A stretch of DNA of 64,000 nucleotides from Xanthomarina maritima. GTDB lineage: Bacteria > Bacteroidota > Bacteroidia > Flavobacteriales > Flavobacteriaceae. The notes beneath the pieces are model-generated. The model worked only from the letters and a program-made list of their open reading frames with translations, made no database searches and had not been told where the DNA came from. Shown in pieces: positions 26,120 to 36,013 of the stretch. Within the stretch, counting starts at the first letter, position 1; every line of letters starts with the position of its first letter. The translations under genes and the position numbers were made by a program. The stretch is taken from NCBI RefSeq assembly GCF_008084905.1, contig NZ_VSFC01000050.1, positions 62,001-126,000 of the forward strand, written 5' to 3'.

Positions 26120-26127
26120 CAAAAGTA
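26120..26127 (-). promoter_or_regulatory. ndk promoter -7 box
   Basis: On the reverse strand TACTTTTG matches TAnnTTTG and ends 24 bases before the ndk ATG. The divergent nrnA has only a near match, TATCTTCG at 26173-26180. Confidence 0.45.
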
Positions 26128-26186
26128 GTGTATTTCATTATAAAAACCACAATTTCCAATATTAAAAAATTGTATCTTCGTTGCCT

Positions 26187-27206
26187 ATGACAAAAGACGA
26201 TATTAAAAAAATAAAACAACTGTTAGAAACACCTAAACAGATTGTTATTGTACCTCATAAAAACCCTGATGGAGACGCTATTGGTTCTACACTTGGATTA
26301 TATCATTACCTTTTAAAACACAATCATAAAGCAACAGTAATTTCTCCTAACGATTTTCCAGATTTTTTGAAATGGATGCCTGAAGAATCTAAAATTTTAA
26401 AATACGATTCACAGAAAGAGCAAAGTGATAACCTAATTAATACTGCTGATATAGTTTTTACTCTAGATTTTAATGTATTGAATCGAGCTGGCGACATGGA
26501 AGATGCTTTATCAAAAAGTGAAGCTATAAAAATAATGATAGACCATCATCAACAACCTGATGCATACGCAACTTATATGTATTCAGATGTTAACATGAGT
26601 TCCACTTGCGAAATGGTTTACAATTTTATAGACATGCTTGGAGATAATAATCTAATAGATGTAGATATTGCCAGCTGCTTATATGCTGGAATTATGACAG
26701 ATACTGGATCGTTTCGTTTTCCTTCAACTACAAGCAAAACACATCTTGTTGTAGCAGATTTAATAGATAAAGGCGCAAATCATTCAGACATACACAATCA
26801 AATTTTTGATACAAATAGTTATGAACGTATGCAACTTTTAGGTTGTGCACTTACTAATTTAAAAGTATTACCAGAATACAGAACAGCATTTATAACTCTG
26901 TCTCAAGAAGAACTCAACAAATTCAACTTTAAAAAAGGTGATACTGAAGGCTTTGTAAACTATGCACTCTCTTTAAATAATATTATTTTTGCAGCTATTT
27001 TTATTGAAGATTCGCAAAATAACATCATAAAAATATCGTTACGCTCTAAAGGACATTTTTCTGTAAATGAGTTTTCTAGAGCCCATTTTGAAGGTGGCGG
27101 ACACACAAATGCAGCTGGAGGAAAGAGCAATTTAGATTTAAAAACAACAGTTGAAAATTTTATTAGTATATTACCAAGCTATAAAAATGCCCTAAACAAT
27201 GAGTAG
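26187..27206 (+). CDS. nrnA: DHH-family phosphoesterase (NrnA-like)
   Basis: ATG 26187 is used; the TTG at 26181 would add two residues. The 339-residue protein has DHH-family motifs: HKNPDGDAIGS (H24, D28, D30), FTLDFN, MIDHHQQ, and a DHHA1 domain with GGGHTNAAGG. Such proteins degrade short RNAs and hydrolyse pAp or cyclic di-AMP products. It overlaps gldI by 8 bases, so the two are translationally coupled. Confidence 0.94.
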   Translation: MTKDDIKKIKQLLETPKQIVIVPHKNPDGDAIGSTLGLYHYLLKHNHKATVISPNDFPDFLKWMPEESKILKYDSQKEQSDNLINTADIVFTLDFNVLNRAGDMEDALSKSEAIKIMIDHHQQPDAYATYMYSDVNMSSTCEMVYNFIDMLGDNNLIDVDIASCLYAGIMTDTGSFRFPSTTSKTHLVVADLIDKGANHSDIHNQIFDTNSYERMQLLGCALTNLKVLPEYRTAFITLSQEELNKFNFKKGDTEGFVNYALSLNNIIFAAIFIEDSQNNIIKISLRSKGHFSVNEFSRAHFEGGGHTNAAGGKSNLDLKTTVENFISILPSYKNALNNE

Positions 27207-27747
27207 AATTGTAACTTTAATAGTATGCACTCTTCTTTTGGTTGCTTGTAAATCGCCTGAAGCCAGAAGACCTGTGTCTTCAAAATCTGGTTCTTTTATT
27301 GATGCTTCTGTTGCTAGAAACATAAAACTAAATGAGAAAGAACAGTCTTATATTAAAAAATTAATGAAAGAAAATCCAGATGAAAACTATATCGCATCTG
27401 AAAATGGATTTTGGTATTACTATAATATAAAACAAGCAGATAGTCTTATCTCTCCAGATTTTGGAGATATTATAAACTTTAATTACGACATAAAAACATT
27501 AAATGGCCAAGTTATTTATTCAAAAGACGACATAAAAACTCAAAATTATGTCATGGATAAACAAGAACTTTTTTCTGGCTTAAGAGAAGGATTAAAACTC
27601 ATGAAAGCTGGAGAAACAGTTACTTTTATGTTTCCATCGCAAAAAGCATTTGGATATTATGGTGACGAAAACAGAATTGGTACAAATGTCCCATTATTAT
27701 GCGAAGTCTCTGTAAACTCCATTATAGATAATAAACAAGAACAATAA
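27199..27747 (+). CDS. gldI: Gliding motility-associated peptidyl-prolyl isomerase GldI
   Basis: The 182-residue lipoprotein (VACKSPE, Cys at 17) has an FKBP-type isomerase domain in its second half (DIINFNYDIKTLNGQVIYSK, GLREGLKLMKAGETVTFMFP, KAFGYYGDENRIG, VPLLCEV). GldI is known from Flavobacterium johnsoniae as needed for gliding, probably folding other envelope Gld/T9SS proteins. Overlap with nrnA and a nearby second isomerase gene make a small folding cluster. Confidence 0.93.
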   Translation: MSRIVTLIVCTLLLVACKSPEARRPVSSKSGSFIDASVARNIKLNEKEQSYIKKLMKENPDENYIASENGFWYYYNIKQADSLISPDFGDIINFNYDIKTLNGQVIYSKDDIKTQNYVMDKQELFSGLREGLKLMKAGETVTFMFPSQKAFGYYGDENRIGTNVPLLCEVSVNSIIDNKQEQ

Positions 27748-27782
27748 AAAACACTAATATTTCACAAAAATTATAATTACCA

Positions 27783-28940
27783 ATGAACATTTTTAAACAT
27801 ACTATGAAAATTTTATTCCTAACTATTTTATTAAGTTTCACATCGTGTGAACAGCAAAAATATCCTGATTTAGAAGATGGACTATATGCTGAATTTGTAA
27901 CCAATAAAGGCATCATGGTTGCTAAATTATATTACAAAGAAGCCCCTGTTACAGTTGCAAACTTTGTTGGTTTAGTTGAAGGAACACAACCAAACCTTCC
28001 TGATTCTTTAAAAGGAAAAAGATATTATGATGGCACAACTTTTCACAGAGTTATCGATAAATTTATGATTCAAGGTGGAGATCCAACTGGATCTGGTTCT
28101 GGTAATCCTGGATATGCATTCCTTGATGAATTTCATCCTGATTTAAAACATAGCAAACCAGGTATTTTATCTATGGCCAATTCTGGTCCTGCAACTAATG
28201 GAAGTCAGTTTTTTATTACGGAAGTGCCAACTCCTAATTTAGATAACAGACACGCTGTTTTTGGCGAATTGGTTATTGGATTAGAAGTTCAAGACACCAT
28301 TTCTAATGTTGCAGTAAGTCAAGGTAACAATAAGCCAGTTGAACCTGTTGTAATTGAAACAATAAATATTATTAGAAAAGGTCAAGATGCTGAAGCATTT
28401 GATGCTGCAAAAGTATATACTGAAGATCTTCCTAAGATAGAAGAAAGACAAAAACAATTAAAAGAAGAAGAACAAGCTAAAATGAAAGAATCAGCTAAAT
28501 TAGCTGGTCAAGAGTTTTTAAAGAAAAGTGAAGCTCTTGAAGGTACTGTTAAAGAATTACCTACTGGACTAATCATGATTGTTACTGAAGCAGAAAATGG
28601 CGTAAAACCAACATCTGCTCAAAAAGTACTTGTTAACTACGCTGGATATTTTGAAGATGGTCGTTTATTCGATACGTCTTGGGCAGAAGTTGCAAAAGAA
28701 AACAATGCTTATAACGAACAACGTGATACACAAGGTGGTTACAAACCATTCCCAATGATTTATAACGAAACAGCTCAATTAGTACCTGGCTTTAGAGAAG
28801 CCATGCTAAATATGAATGTAGGCGATAAAGCTCGTGTATTTATTCCTAGTTATTTAGGTTATGGAGCAAATGGAATGGGTCCTATTCCACCAAACACAAA
28901 TTTAGTTTTCGATTTAGAGATTTCTGGTTTAGCTGAATAA
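27783..28940 (+). CDS. Cyclophilin-FKBP fusion peptidyl-prolyl isomerase, lipoprotein
   Basis: The 385-residue protein has a lipobox near SFTSC. A cyclophilin domain (about 30-205) shows FHRVIDKFMIQGGDPTGSG, FLDEFHPDLKHSKPGILSMA and GSQFFITE. A charged linker follows, then an FKBP domain (about 255-385) with KVLVNYAGYFEDGRLFDTS, VPGFREAMLNMNVGDKARVF and IPPNTNLVFDLEI. An alternative start at 27804 would give a shorter signal. It should help fold periplasmic and outer-membrane proteins. Confidence 0.95.
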   Translation: MNIFKHTMKILFLTILLSFTSCEQQKYPDLEDGLYAEFVTNKGIMVAKLYYKEAPVTVANFVGLVEGTQPNLPDSLKGKRYYDGTTFHRVIDKFMIQGGDPTGSGSGNPGYAFLDEFHPDLKHSKPGILSMANSGPATNGSQFFITEVPTPNLDNRHAVFGELVIGLEVQDTISNVAVSQGNNKPVEPVVIETINIIRKGQDAEAFDAAKVYTEDLPKIEERQKQLKEEEQAKMKESAKLAGQEFLKKSEALEGTVKELPTGLIMIVTEAENGVKPTSAQKVLVNYAGYFEDGRLFDTSWAEVAKENNAYNEQRDTQGGYKPFPMIYNETAQLVPGFREAMLNMNVGDKARVFIPSYLGYGANGMGPIPPNTNLVFDLEISGLAE

Positions 28941-28962
28941 TTAACAGTCAGCATATAAAATA

Positions 28963-28991
28963 AAAAAAGCAGCTCTATGAGCTGCTTTTTT
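28963..28991. terminator. Bidirectional terminator, PPIase and pepD
   Basis: AAAAAAGCAGCTC (28963-28975) and GAGCTGCTTTTTT (28979-28991) pair perfectly around a 3-base loop between two convergent genes. Both A and T runs are present, so it should stop transcripts from either side. Confidence 0.88.
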
Positions 28992-29014
28992 ATTTATCAA
29001 TTATTAAATTTAAA

Positions 29015-30475
29015 TTATTTCTTAGGAATCTGTTTCAAAATCTCTAAAACAAATTTCCAGTATTTTTGAGCTGATGATATTTGCGCTCTTTCATCTGGCG
29101 AGTGTGCACCTTTAATATTTGGTCCAAAGCTTATCATATCCATGTCTGGGTAATTTTGTCCAAGAATACCACATTCCAATCCTGCATGACAAGCAGCCAC
29201 ATGTGCTTTTTGGCCATTCATTTTTTCATATAAATTATCCAACACTTTTAAAATGGCAGAATCCATATTTGGTTTCCAACCAGGATAATCTCCTGAAAAT
29301 TCCACTTCGCAACCTGTTAATTCAAACGTGGCACGTAGCATATTAGCTAAATCCAATTTAGAACTTTCAACTGAAGAACGCGTTAAACATCCTATTTTAA
29401 TTACACCTTCTTTAACTATTACTCTTGCAATGTTATTAGATGTTTCTACCAATTCTGGAATATCTGCACTCATTCTATAAACCCCATTTAAGGCAGCATA
29501 TAAAGCTCTGGTCAAACCTTCCTGAACACCTAAATCCATGATGTTTTTAGGAGTTTCAGTTTTAGAAATCACAATCTCTAAATCTGGTTCCTTGGTTTTT
29601 AATTCTGTTTTTATTTCTTTAGCTTGTTCTGCCATTTCAGCAATAAAAGCGTCTTCATGAATGGCATCAATAGCAACAATGGCTTTACTTTCTCTAGGAA
29701 TTGCATTACGTAAACTACCTCCATCAATTTCAGAAATTCGCAATCCAAAATTCTCAAAACCATCAAATAGCAAACGATTCAATATTTTATTAGCATTCCC
29801 TAATCCTTCATGAATTTGCATTCCAGAATGTCCACCTTGTAGTCCTTTTACAGTAATAGTATATCCTGTTTTAAATTCAGGTGTTTCTTCTTCATTATAA
29901 GTTCTTGTAGCAGTTACATCGACTCCTCCTGCACAACCAACACCAATCTCATCATCTTCTTCAGTATCTAAATTTAAAAGAATCTCACCTTCAAGCAAAC
30001 CACCTTTTAAACCCATGGCTCCTGTCATTCCAGTTTCTTCATCAATTGTAAACAACGCTTCAATAGCAGGATGAGAAATATCTGTACTTTCTAAAATAGC
30101 CATAATAGTTGCTACCCCTAAACCGTTGTCTGCACCAAGTGTGGTACCTTTAGCACGAACCCAATCGCCATCGACAAACATCTCGATACCTTGCGTTGCA
30201 AAATCGAAATTGGTATCAGCATTTTTTTGGTGAACCATGTCTAAATGCGACTGCATAACAATAGTTACTCTGTCTTCCATTCCTAGAGTTGCAGGTTTTT
30301 TGATAATCACATTTCCAACTTCATCTTCAATAGTTTCAAGATTCAATTTTTTACCGAAATCTTTCATAAATGCTATCACTTGCTCTTCTTTTTTTGAAGC
30401 TCTTGGCACAGCATTTAAGTCGGCAAATTTATTCCAAAGTTGCTTTGGTTCTAAGTTTCTTATTTCTGAATTCAT
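29015..30475 (-). CDS. pepD: Aminoacyl-histidine dipeptidase (M20 family)
   Basis: The 486-residue protein has M20 zinc-site motifs: VMQSHLDMVHQK, TLGADNGLGVATIM, TIDEETGMTGAMGLKGG and the dimerisation lid, with HAACHAGLECGIL and SFGPNIKGAHSPDE at the end. It fits PepD/CNDP-type cytosolic dipeptidases. It has its own promoter box 22 bases upstream and is divergent to DUF3810. Confidence 0.95.
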   Translation of the reverse strand: MNSEIRNLEPKQLWNKFADLNAVPRASKKEEQVIAFMKDFGKKLNLETIEDEVGNVIIKKPATLGMEDRVTIVMQSHLDMVHQKNADTNFDFATQGIEMFVDGDWVRAKGTTLGADNGLGVATIMAILESTDISHPAIEALFTIDEETGMTGAMGLKGGLLEGEILLNLDTEEDDEIGVGCAGGVDVTATRTYNEEETPEFKTGYTITVKGLQGGHSGMQIHEGLGNANKILNRLLFDGFENFGLRISEIDGGSLRNAIPRESKAIVAIDAIHEDAFIAEMAEQAKEIKTELKTKEPDLEIVISKTETPKNIMDLGVQEGLTRALYAALNGVYRMSADIPELVETSNNIARVIVKEGVIKIGCLTRSSVESSKLDLANMLRATFELTGCEVEFSGDYPGWKPNMDSAILKVLDNLYEKMNGQKAHVAACHAGLECGILGQNYPDMDMISFGPNIKGAHSPDERAQISSAQKYWKFVLEILKQIPKK

Positions 30476-30496
30476 ATCTGTATTTTAAAAGTTTTA

Positions 30497-30504
30497 CAAA
30501 GGTA
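30497..30504 (-). promoter_or_regulatory. pepD promoter -7 box
   Basis: On the reverse strand TACCTTTG matches TAnnTTTG and ends 22 bases before the pepD ATG at 30475. Confidence 0.45.
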
Positions 30505-30536
30505 CTTATATCTCATAGAGTATTAAAACATTTACT

Positions 30537-30544
30537 TATTTTTG
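30537..30544 (+). promoter_or_regulatory. DUF3810 promoter -7 box, probably leaderless
   Basis: TATTTTTG ends only 5 bases before ATG 30549, so transcription should begin at or next to the start codon. Confidence 0.4.
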
Positions 30545-30548
30545 AAAG

Positions 30549-31616
30549 ATGTTTAAAAACACAAAGCCATATATAGCTATTTTAATAGTTCCATTATTCT
30601 TTTTAGTGAAACTACTAAAACAATTTCCTGAAGTAATCGAAATGTATTATAGCTTAGGAATATATCCAGTTATTTCTAGTTTGTTTCGCTTTACATTAGG
30701 TTGGATCCCGTTTTCGTTCGGAGATTTGGTTTATGGCTTTGCAATCATATACATAACAAGATGGTTTATTTTAAACCGAAGACGAATTATTAAGGACACA
30801 AAACATTGGTTGTTAGATGTGTTTTCTGCTATTTCAATTATTTATTTTGCATTTCATCTGTTTTGGGCCATGAACTACCACAGACTGCCTTTGCATGAAA
30901 GCTTAAATTTGGAAGCCGACTATTCAACAGAACAGCTAATTTCTGTAACTGAAAAATTGATTGAAAAGTCGAATAAACTTCATCTGGAATTAGCTATAAA
31001 CGATTCTACAAAGATTGATTTGCCTTATAGTAAAAACGAAATTTTATCTTTAATTCCAGATGGATATAAATCATTAGAAAAAGAATTTCCTCATTTAGAA
31101 TATCACCCAAAAAGCATCAAAAAATCGCTCTTTAGCTTACCATTAACTTATATGGGTTTTAGTGGATATTTAAATCCGTTAACCAATGAAGCACAAATTA
31201 ACAACCTCATTGTTACATACAGATTTCCTGTAGTTGCATCTCATGAAGTGGCTCATCAACTAGGTTATGCCAAAGAAAATGAAGCCAATTTTATTGGAGG
31301 CTTGGCGGCAATAAATCATCCAGATAGCTATTTTGAATACAGTGGTTACACCTTTTTACTGAAACATTGTCTACTGGAAATTTATAAACGTGACAACGAA
31401 TTGTATTTTGAAATTTTAAAAACCTTAAACAAAGGTGTTCTAAAGAATTATCAGGAAGTTCAAGATTTCTGGGACAATTACCAAAATCCAGCCGAACCAC
31501 TTTTTAAAAGCACTTACAACAGGTATTTAATTGCTAACAACCAGAAAGATGGGATGGAAAGCTACAGCTATGTCGTGGCTTTAATTGTGAATTATTTTGA
31601 AGACAAAATCAAATAA
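30549..31616 (+). CDS. DUF3810 membrane metallopeptidase-like protein
   Basis: The 355-residue protein has three membrane helices in the first 115 residues, then a large extra-membrane domain with a zinc-peptidase motif HEVAH (232-236) and Glu at 243 and 245 in AKENEANF. This layout is DUF3810. The HExxH and downstream Glu point to a metallopeptidase; substrates are unknown. It is followed at 45 bases by the RNA methyltransferase gene with its own box. Confidence 0.88.
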   Translation: MFKNTKPYIAILIVPLFFLVKLLKQFPEVIEMYYSLGIYPVISSLFRFTLGWIPFSFGDLVYGFAIIYITRWFILNRRRIIKDTKHWLLDVFSAISIIYFAFHLFWAMNYHRLPLHESLNLEADYSTEQLISVTEKLIEKSNKLHLELAINDSTKIDLPYSKNEILSLIPDGYKSLEKEFPHLEYHPKSIKKSLFSLPLTYMGFSGYLNPLTNEAQINNLIVTYRFPVVASHEVAHQLGYAKENEANFIGGLAAINHPDSYFEYSGYTFLLKHCLLEIYKRDNELYFEILKTLNKGVLKNYQEVQDFWDNYQNPAEPLFKSTYNRYLIANNQKDGMESYSYVVALIVNYFEDKIK

Positions 31617-31647
31617 TTTTGTTAGTTTCATTTAATTTCAAAACAAC

Positions 31648-31655
31648 TAATTTTG
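31648..31655 (+). promoter_or_regulatory. RNA methyltransferase promoter -7 box, probably leaderless
   Basis: TAATTTTG ends 7 bases before ATG 31662. It covers the earlier TTG at 31653, which argues for the ATG as the true start. An upstream TTTG (31618-31621) is 26 bases away, a little far. Confidence 0.45.
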
Positions 31656-31661
31656 CAACTT

Positions 31662-32459
31662 ATGATAAAGCAAATTACAAGCAGTCAAAACACTTACATT
31701 AAAGAACTATTTCAACTTAAAGAAAAATCCAGAGATCGTAAAAAATCTGGTTTGTTTTTAATTGAAGGAGCTCGAGAAATTAGCTTAGCTATTAAAGGAG
31801 GCTATACAATTAACACGCTCTTATTTTACCCAGACTTATTTTCTGAAGTACAAGTAAATAGCTTAACAACTTCACAACAAAACACGATAGAGATATCGAA
31901 AGACGTTTTCCAAAAACTAGCCCATAGAGAAACAACAGAAGGTGTTATAGCTGTTGCTAAAGCCAAAGAATTTTCTCTAAAAACCTTAACTTTTAATACT
32001 GAAAATCCTTTAATTTTAGTTGCTGAAGCTCCTGAAAAACCAGGAAATATTGGAGCTTTGTTACGTACTTCAGATGCTGCTAATGTAGACGCAGTTATTA
32101 TTGCTAATCCTAAAACAGATTTATACAATCCAAATATTATTCGTTCTAGTGTAGGCTGTGTTTTTACAAATCAAATTGCGACTGGGTCTACAAGTGACAT
32201 TATTCAGTTTTTAAAAGAAAATAACATATCCATTTATTGTGCAGAACTTCAAGCAAGTAAGGATTATCATACACAAGATTATACTAAACCAACAGCTTTT
32301 GTTGTTGGCACGGAAGCTACAGGACTTAGTGAGGAATGGTTAGAAAATTCCCTTCAAAACATTATCATTCCAATGCAAGGAGAAATAGATTCTATGAATG
32401 TATCTGTTGCAGCTGGAATTCTTATTTTTGAAGCCAAAAGACAACGAAATTTTAAATAA
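31662..32459 (+). CDS. TrmH/SpoU-type RNA methyltransferase
   Basis: The 265-residue protein has an N-terminal substrate-binding domain (LKEKSRDRKKSGLFLIEGAR) and a SPOUT methyltransferase domain with the three knot motifs: AEAPEKPGNIGALLRTSDAA, FVVGTEATGLSEEW and IPMQGEIDSMNVSVAAGIL. It should 2'-O-methylate tRNA or 23S rRNA. RlmB-like and TrmH-like members cannot be separated by eye. The M48 gene follows after 5 bases. Confidence 0.93.
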   Translation: MIKQITSSQNTYIKELFQLKEKSRDRKKSGLFLIEGAREISLAIKGGYTINTLLFYPDLFSEVQVNSLTTSQQNTIEISKDVFQKLAHRETTEGVIAVAKAKEFSLKTLTFNTENPLILVAEAPEKPGNIGALLRTSDAANVDAVIIANPKTDLYNPNIIRSSVGCVFTNQIATGSTSDIIQFLKENNISIYCAELQASKDYHTQDYTKPTAFVVGTEATGLSEEWLENSLQNIIIPMQGEIDSMNVSVAAGILIFEAKRQRNFK

Positions 32460-32464
32460 ATTTA

Positions 32465-33703
32465 ATGACCTCTACTACTCTATTCTATATCATCATAGCC
32501 ATAATTATTGTCAATTTTATTATTGATAAAATCCTTGATGCTTTAAATGCAAAACATTTTAATGATGAAGTTCCACTAGAGCTCCAAGATGTTTATGATG
32601 AAACAGAATACAAAAAATCTCAAGCCTACAAAAAAACCAATTATAAATTTGGCTTACTTACATCTACATTCTCGATTGTTTTAACATTAGCTTTTTTGGT
32701 CTTTGACGGGTTCGAGTTTATAGATAACATCGCTAGAAATTATTCCGAAAATTCAATTGTTATAGCTCTTATTTTTTTCGGAATTATCATGATTGGAAGC
32801 GATATCCTTTCAACACCTTTCTCTTATTACAAAACCTTTTTTATAGAAGAACGCTTTGGTTTTAATAAAACCACTAAAAAAATCTTTGTAATGGATAAAA
32901 TTAAGGGATGGCTTTTGATGGCTGTTTTAGGAGGTGGTATTTTAGCACTTATTATTTGGTTGTATCAATTCTATGGCGAGAATTTTTGGCTATATGCTTG
33001 GGCTTTAATTTCTGTGTTTACCATTATCATGAACATGTTCTATGCCAAATTAATTGTGCCTCTATTTAATAAACAAACACCATTAGAAGCTGGTGAGTTA
33101 CGAGACAATATTTCTAATTATGCAAATTCTGTTGGTTTTAAATTGAATAAAATATTTGTGATTGATGGCTCCAAACGAAGCACCAAAGCCAATGCCTATT
33201 TTTCTGGCTTTGGAAGCGAAAAACGCGTTACCCTTTATGATACTTTGATAAACGATTTAGAAGATGAAGAAATTGTAGCTGTTCTTGCTCACGAAGTGGG
33301 ACATTATAAAAAGAAACACATCGTTTTTAATTTAATTGCTTCGGTTTTATTAACTGGTTTAACACTTTATATCTTATCAATTTTTATATCAAACCCATTA
33401 CTTTCAAAAGCCTTAAGTGTCAAAATTCCAAGCTTTCATATAGGCTTAATTGCCTTTGGTTTATTGTATTCTCCAATTTCAGAAGTAACTAGTTTAATTA
33501 TGAATTGGTTCTCAAGAACCTTTGAATATCAAGCAGATAATTATGTTAAAAACACCTATAAAGCACAGCCTTTAATAACATCACTTAAAAAACTATCTAA
33601 AAACAGCTTGAGTAATTTAACCCCACATAAAGCCTACGTATTTATGCATTATTCGCATCCAACACTTTTAGATCGAGTAAAAAACTTAAAAGTAAAAAGT
33701 TAA
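32465..33703 (+). CDS. M48 (Ste24/CAAX-type) metallopeptidase
   Basis: The 412-residue membrane protein has the N-terminal helices of the Ste24 family, the FIEERFGFNKTT segment, zinc motif HEVGH (276-280) and the later Glu region FSRTFEYQADNY. Known relatives are integral-membrane proteases that clear misfolded or specific membrane proteins. It begins 5 bases after the methyltransferase stop. Confidence 0.95.
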   Translation: MTSTTLFYIIIAIIIVNFIIDKILDALNAKHFNDEVPLELQDVYDETEYKKSQAYKKTNYKFGLLTSTFSIVLTLAFLVFDGFEFIDNIARNYSENSIVIALIFFGIIMIGSDILSTPFSYYKTFFIEERFGFNKTTKKIFVMDKIKGWLLMAVLGGGILALIIWLYQFYGENFWLYAWALISVFTIIMNMFYAKLIVPLFNKQTPLEAGELRDNISNYANSVGFKLNKIFVIDGSKRSTKANAYFSGFGSEKRVTLYDTLINDLEDEEIVAVLAHEVGHYKKKHIVFNLIASVLLTGLTLYILSIFISNPLLSKALSVKIPSFHIGLIAFGLLYSPISEVTSLIMNWFSRTFEYQADNYVKNTYKAQPLITSLKKLSKNSLSNLTPHKAYVFMHYSHPTLLDRVKNLKVKS

Positions 33704-33771
33704 AAAAAGTCCTAATAATTTAAAATGCAAAAGGGTTGTAAATTCATTCCATTTACACTAATTTTAAATCT

Positions 33772-35985
33772 ATGACAGAATTAGAGCTAGAAAAAGAAAA
33801 TGTTGCAATTGCAAAGGCTTACAAAGAGTTGCTTCGTGTAAGCTATAGAACACTTACAGACGAAGATAAAAAATTAATTAGAAAAGCCTTTGATATTGCT
33901 GTAGATGCGCATAAAGATCAGAGAAGAAAGTCTGGAGAAGCCTATATTTTCCATCCCATAGCTGTGGCTAAAATTGTCGCTCAAGAAATTGGTATGGATG
34001 CCACGTCTATTGCTGCTGCATTACTTCATGATGTTGTAGAAGACAATGAAAATTATTCCATTGCAGACATTGAGCAATTATTTGGTGAAACCGTTGCTAA
34101 AATTGTAGATGGTTTAACTAAGATTTCATCTTTAGATACAGAAATGGATGTGTCTTTACAGGCTGAAAATTTTAGACGCATGCTACTTACATTAAATGAT
34201 GATGTGAGAGTAATTATAATTAAAATTGCCGATAGACTTCATAACATGCAGACCATGGAATCCATGCGTTCTGATAAACAAGTGAAGATTGCTTCAGAAA
34301 CCCTTTATATTTACGCACCTTTAGCTCATAGAATAGGGCTTTATAACATTAAAACAGAACTTGAAGATTTAGGCTTAAAATATACCGAACCTGAGGTTTA
34401 TAAAGACATTCTAACAAAAATTAAAGAGAGTAAAGAAGAACAAGACCAATACATAAATGAGTTTAATAATGTTATAAAAACATCTTTAGACAAAGAACAT
34501 TTAGAATACGACATTAAAGGAAGACCGAAATCCATCTTTTCTATTCGACGAAAAATGCAAAACCAAGGTGTTTCATTCGATGAAGTTTATGATAAATTTG
34601 CTGTTAGAATTATTTATAAAAGCAAACCAGAAGACGAAAAATTCTTAGCCTGGAAAATTTATTCTATAGTAACCGATCATTTTAGACCAAACCCAACCAG
34701 ACTTCGAGATTGGATTTCATCGCCAAAATCTACAGGTTATGAAGCCTTACATATTACAGTAGTTGGTCCAAAAGGACGCTGGGTGGAAGTTCAAATTAGA
34801 AGTGAACGCATGAATGAAATTGCCGAAAAAGGCTTCGCTGCTCACTATAAATACAAAGAAGGCAGTGAAAACGACGATAGCTTAGATAGCTGGATTGCTA
34901 AACTTCAAGAGGCTCTAGAAAATCACGAAACTAATGCTGTAGATTTTGTGGAGCAGTTTAAACTCAATCTATATTCAAAAGAAATATTTGTTTTTACTCC
35001 TAAAGGAGAACTTAAATCTTTACCAAAAGGGGCAACACCATTAGATTTTTCATTCAGCATTCATACCGAAGTTGGCATGAAAACTAGAGGGGCCAAAGTT
35101 AATGGTAAATTAGTCCCTTTAAGTCATGAACTAAAAAGTGGCGATCGTGTAGATATCTTAACTTCTGAAACAGCTAAACCAAACCCTAACTGGCTTGATT
35201 ATGCAACAACTGCAAAAGCTAGAAGTAAAATAAAATCAGCATTAAAAGAAGATAAAAAAATAATTGCTGAAGATGGCAAAGAGATTCTTCGTAGAAAATT
35301 AAAACAATTAAAAATTATTTTAAATGAAAAATCTATAAATGAATTAGTAAACCATTTTAAATTAAAAACCAGTTTAGATTTATTTTATCGAGTAGGAATT
35401 GGAACTATTGATAATACCATGCTTAAAGAGTTTGCTTCATCGAGAAGCAATGCTTTTATGAGCTATATTAAAAATAAAATATCCAGAAAACCAACCATTA
35501 CTAAGGAAGAACTAGATAAAGATGAGATTACTTCCAAATACGACATGTTAGTATTTGGTAAAGAAGAAGAAAAGTTGGATTACAAATTTGCTAATTGCTG
35601 CAATCCAATTCCTGGAGATCCTGTATTTGGTTTTTTAACCATTAACGATGGTCTAAAAGTGCATAAAAAAAATTGCCCAAATGCAGTAAGTTTACAATCA
35701 AACTATGCTTACAGAATCATGACAGCCAAATGGATTGATTCTTCACAACAGGAATTTGCGGCCCAAATTATATTATCAGGAATTGACAATTTAGGATTGG
35801 TAAACGATATAACTAAAGTTATTTCTTCTAATATGCATGTAAACATGAAAAGTTTAAGTTTTCAAAGTGACGATGGTATTTTTACAGGAAAAATAAATGT
35901 CATAGTTAAAAACAACACCTTACTTAAAAAACTAATGGAAAACTTAAAAAAAATTAATGGTATCGATAAAGTATCAAGAGTTTAA
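33772..35985 (+). CDS. Bifunctional (p)ppGpp synthetase/hydrolase (RelA/SpoT)
   Basis: The 737-residue protein has an HD hydrolase domain with LLHDVVEDNE (H86, D87), a synthetase domain (KGRPKSIFSIRRKM, DKFAVRIIYK, STGYEALHITV), a TGS domain (FVFTPKGELKSLPKGATPLD), a ZFD-like stretch with the FANCCNPIPGD signature, and a C-terminal ACT domain. All catalytic parts seem intact, so it should both make and break ppGpp. It lies in front of a Fur homologue and purA, a conserved order. Confidence 0.97.
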   Translation: MTELELEKENVAIAKAYKELLRVSYRTLTDEDKKLIRKAFDIAVDAHKDQRRKSGEAYIFHPIAVAKIVAQEIGMDATSIAAALLHDVVEDNENYSIADIEQLFGETVAKIVDGLTKISSLDTEMDVSLQAENFRRMLLTLNDDVRVIIIKIADRLHNMQTMESMRSDKQVKIASETLYIYAPLAHRIGLYNIKTELEDLGLKYTEPEVYKDILTKIKESKEEQDQYINEFNNVIKTSLDKEHLEYDIKGRPKSIFSIRRKMQNQGVSFDEVYDKFAVRIIYKSKPEDEKFLAWKIYSIVTDHFRPNPTRLRDWISSPKSTGYEALHITVVGPKGRWVEVQIRSERMNEIAEKGFAAHYKYKEGSENDDSLDSWIAKLQEALENHETNAVDFVEQFKLNLYSKEIFVFTPKGELKSLPKGATPLDFSFSIHTEVGMKTRGAKVNGKLVPLSHELKSGDRVDILTSETAKPNPNWLDYATTAKARSKIKSALKEDKKIIAEDGKEILRRKLKQLKIILNEKSINELVNHFKLKTSLDLFYRVGIGTIDNTMLKEFASSRSNAFMSYIKNKISRKPTITKEELDKDEITSKYDMLVFGKEEEKLDYKFANCCNPIPGDPVFGFLTINDGLKVHKKNCPNAVSLQSNYAYRIMTAKWIDSSQQEFAAQIILSGIDNLGLVNDITKVISSNMHVNMKSLSFQSDDGIFTGKINVIVKNNTLLKKLMENLKKINGIDKVSRV

Positions 35986-35994
35986 AAATTAGTG

Positions 35995-36002
35995 TAAATT
36001 TG
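35995..36002 (+). promoter_or_regulatory. Fur-family gene promoter -7 box
   Basis: TAAATTTG matches TAnnTTTG and ends 12 bases before ATG 36014, in the 28-base gap after relA/spoT. The gene may thus be read alone as well as from the operon. Confidence 0.45.
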
Positions 36003-36013
36003 CAATCGAAATT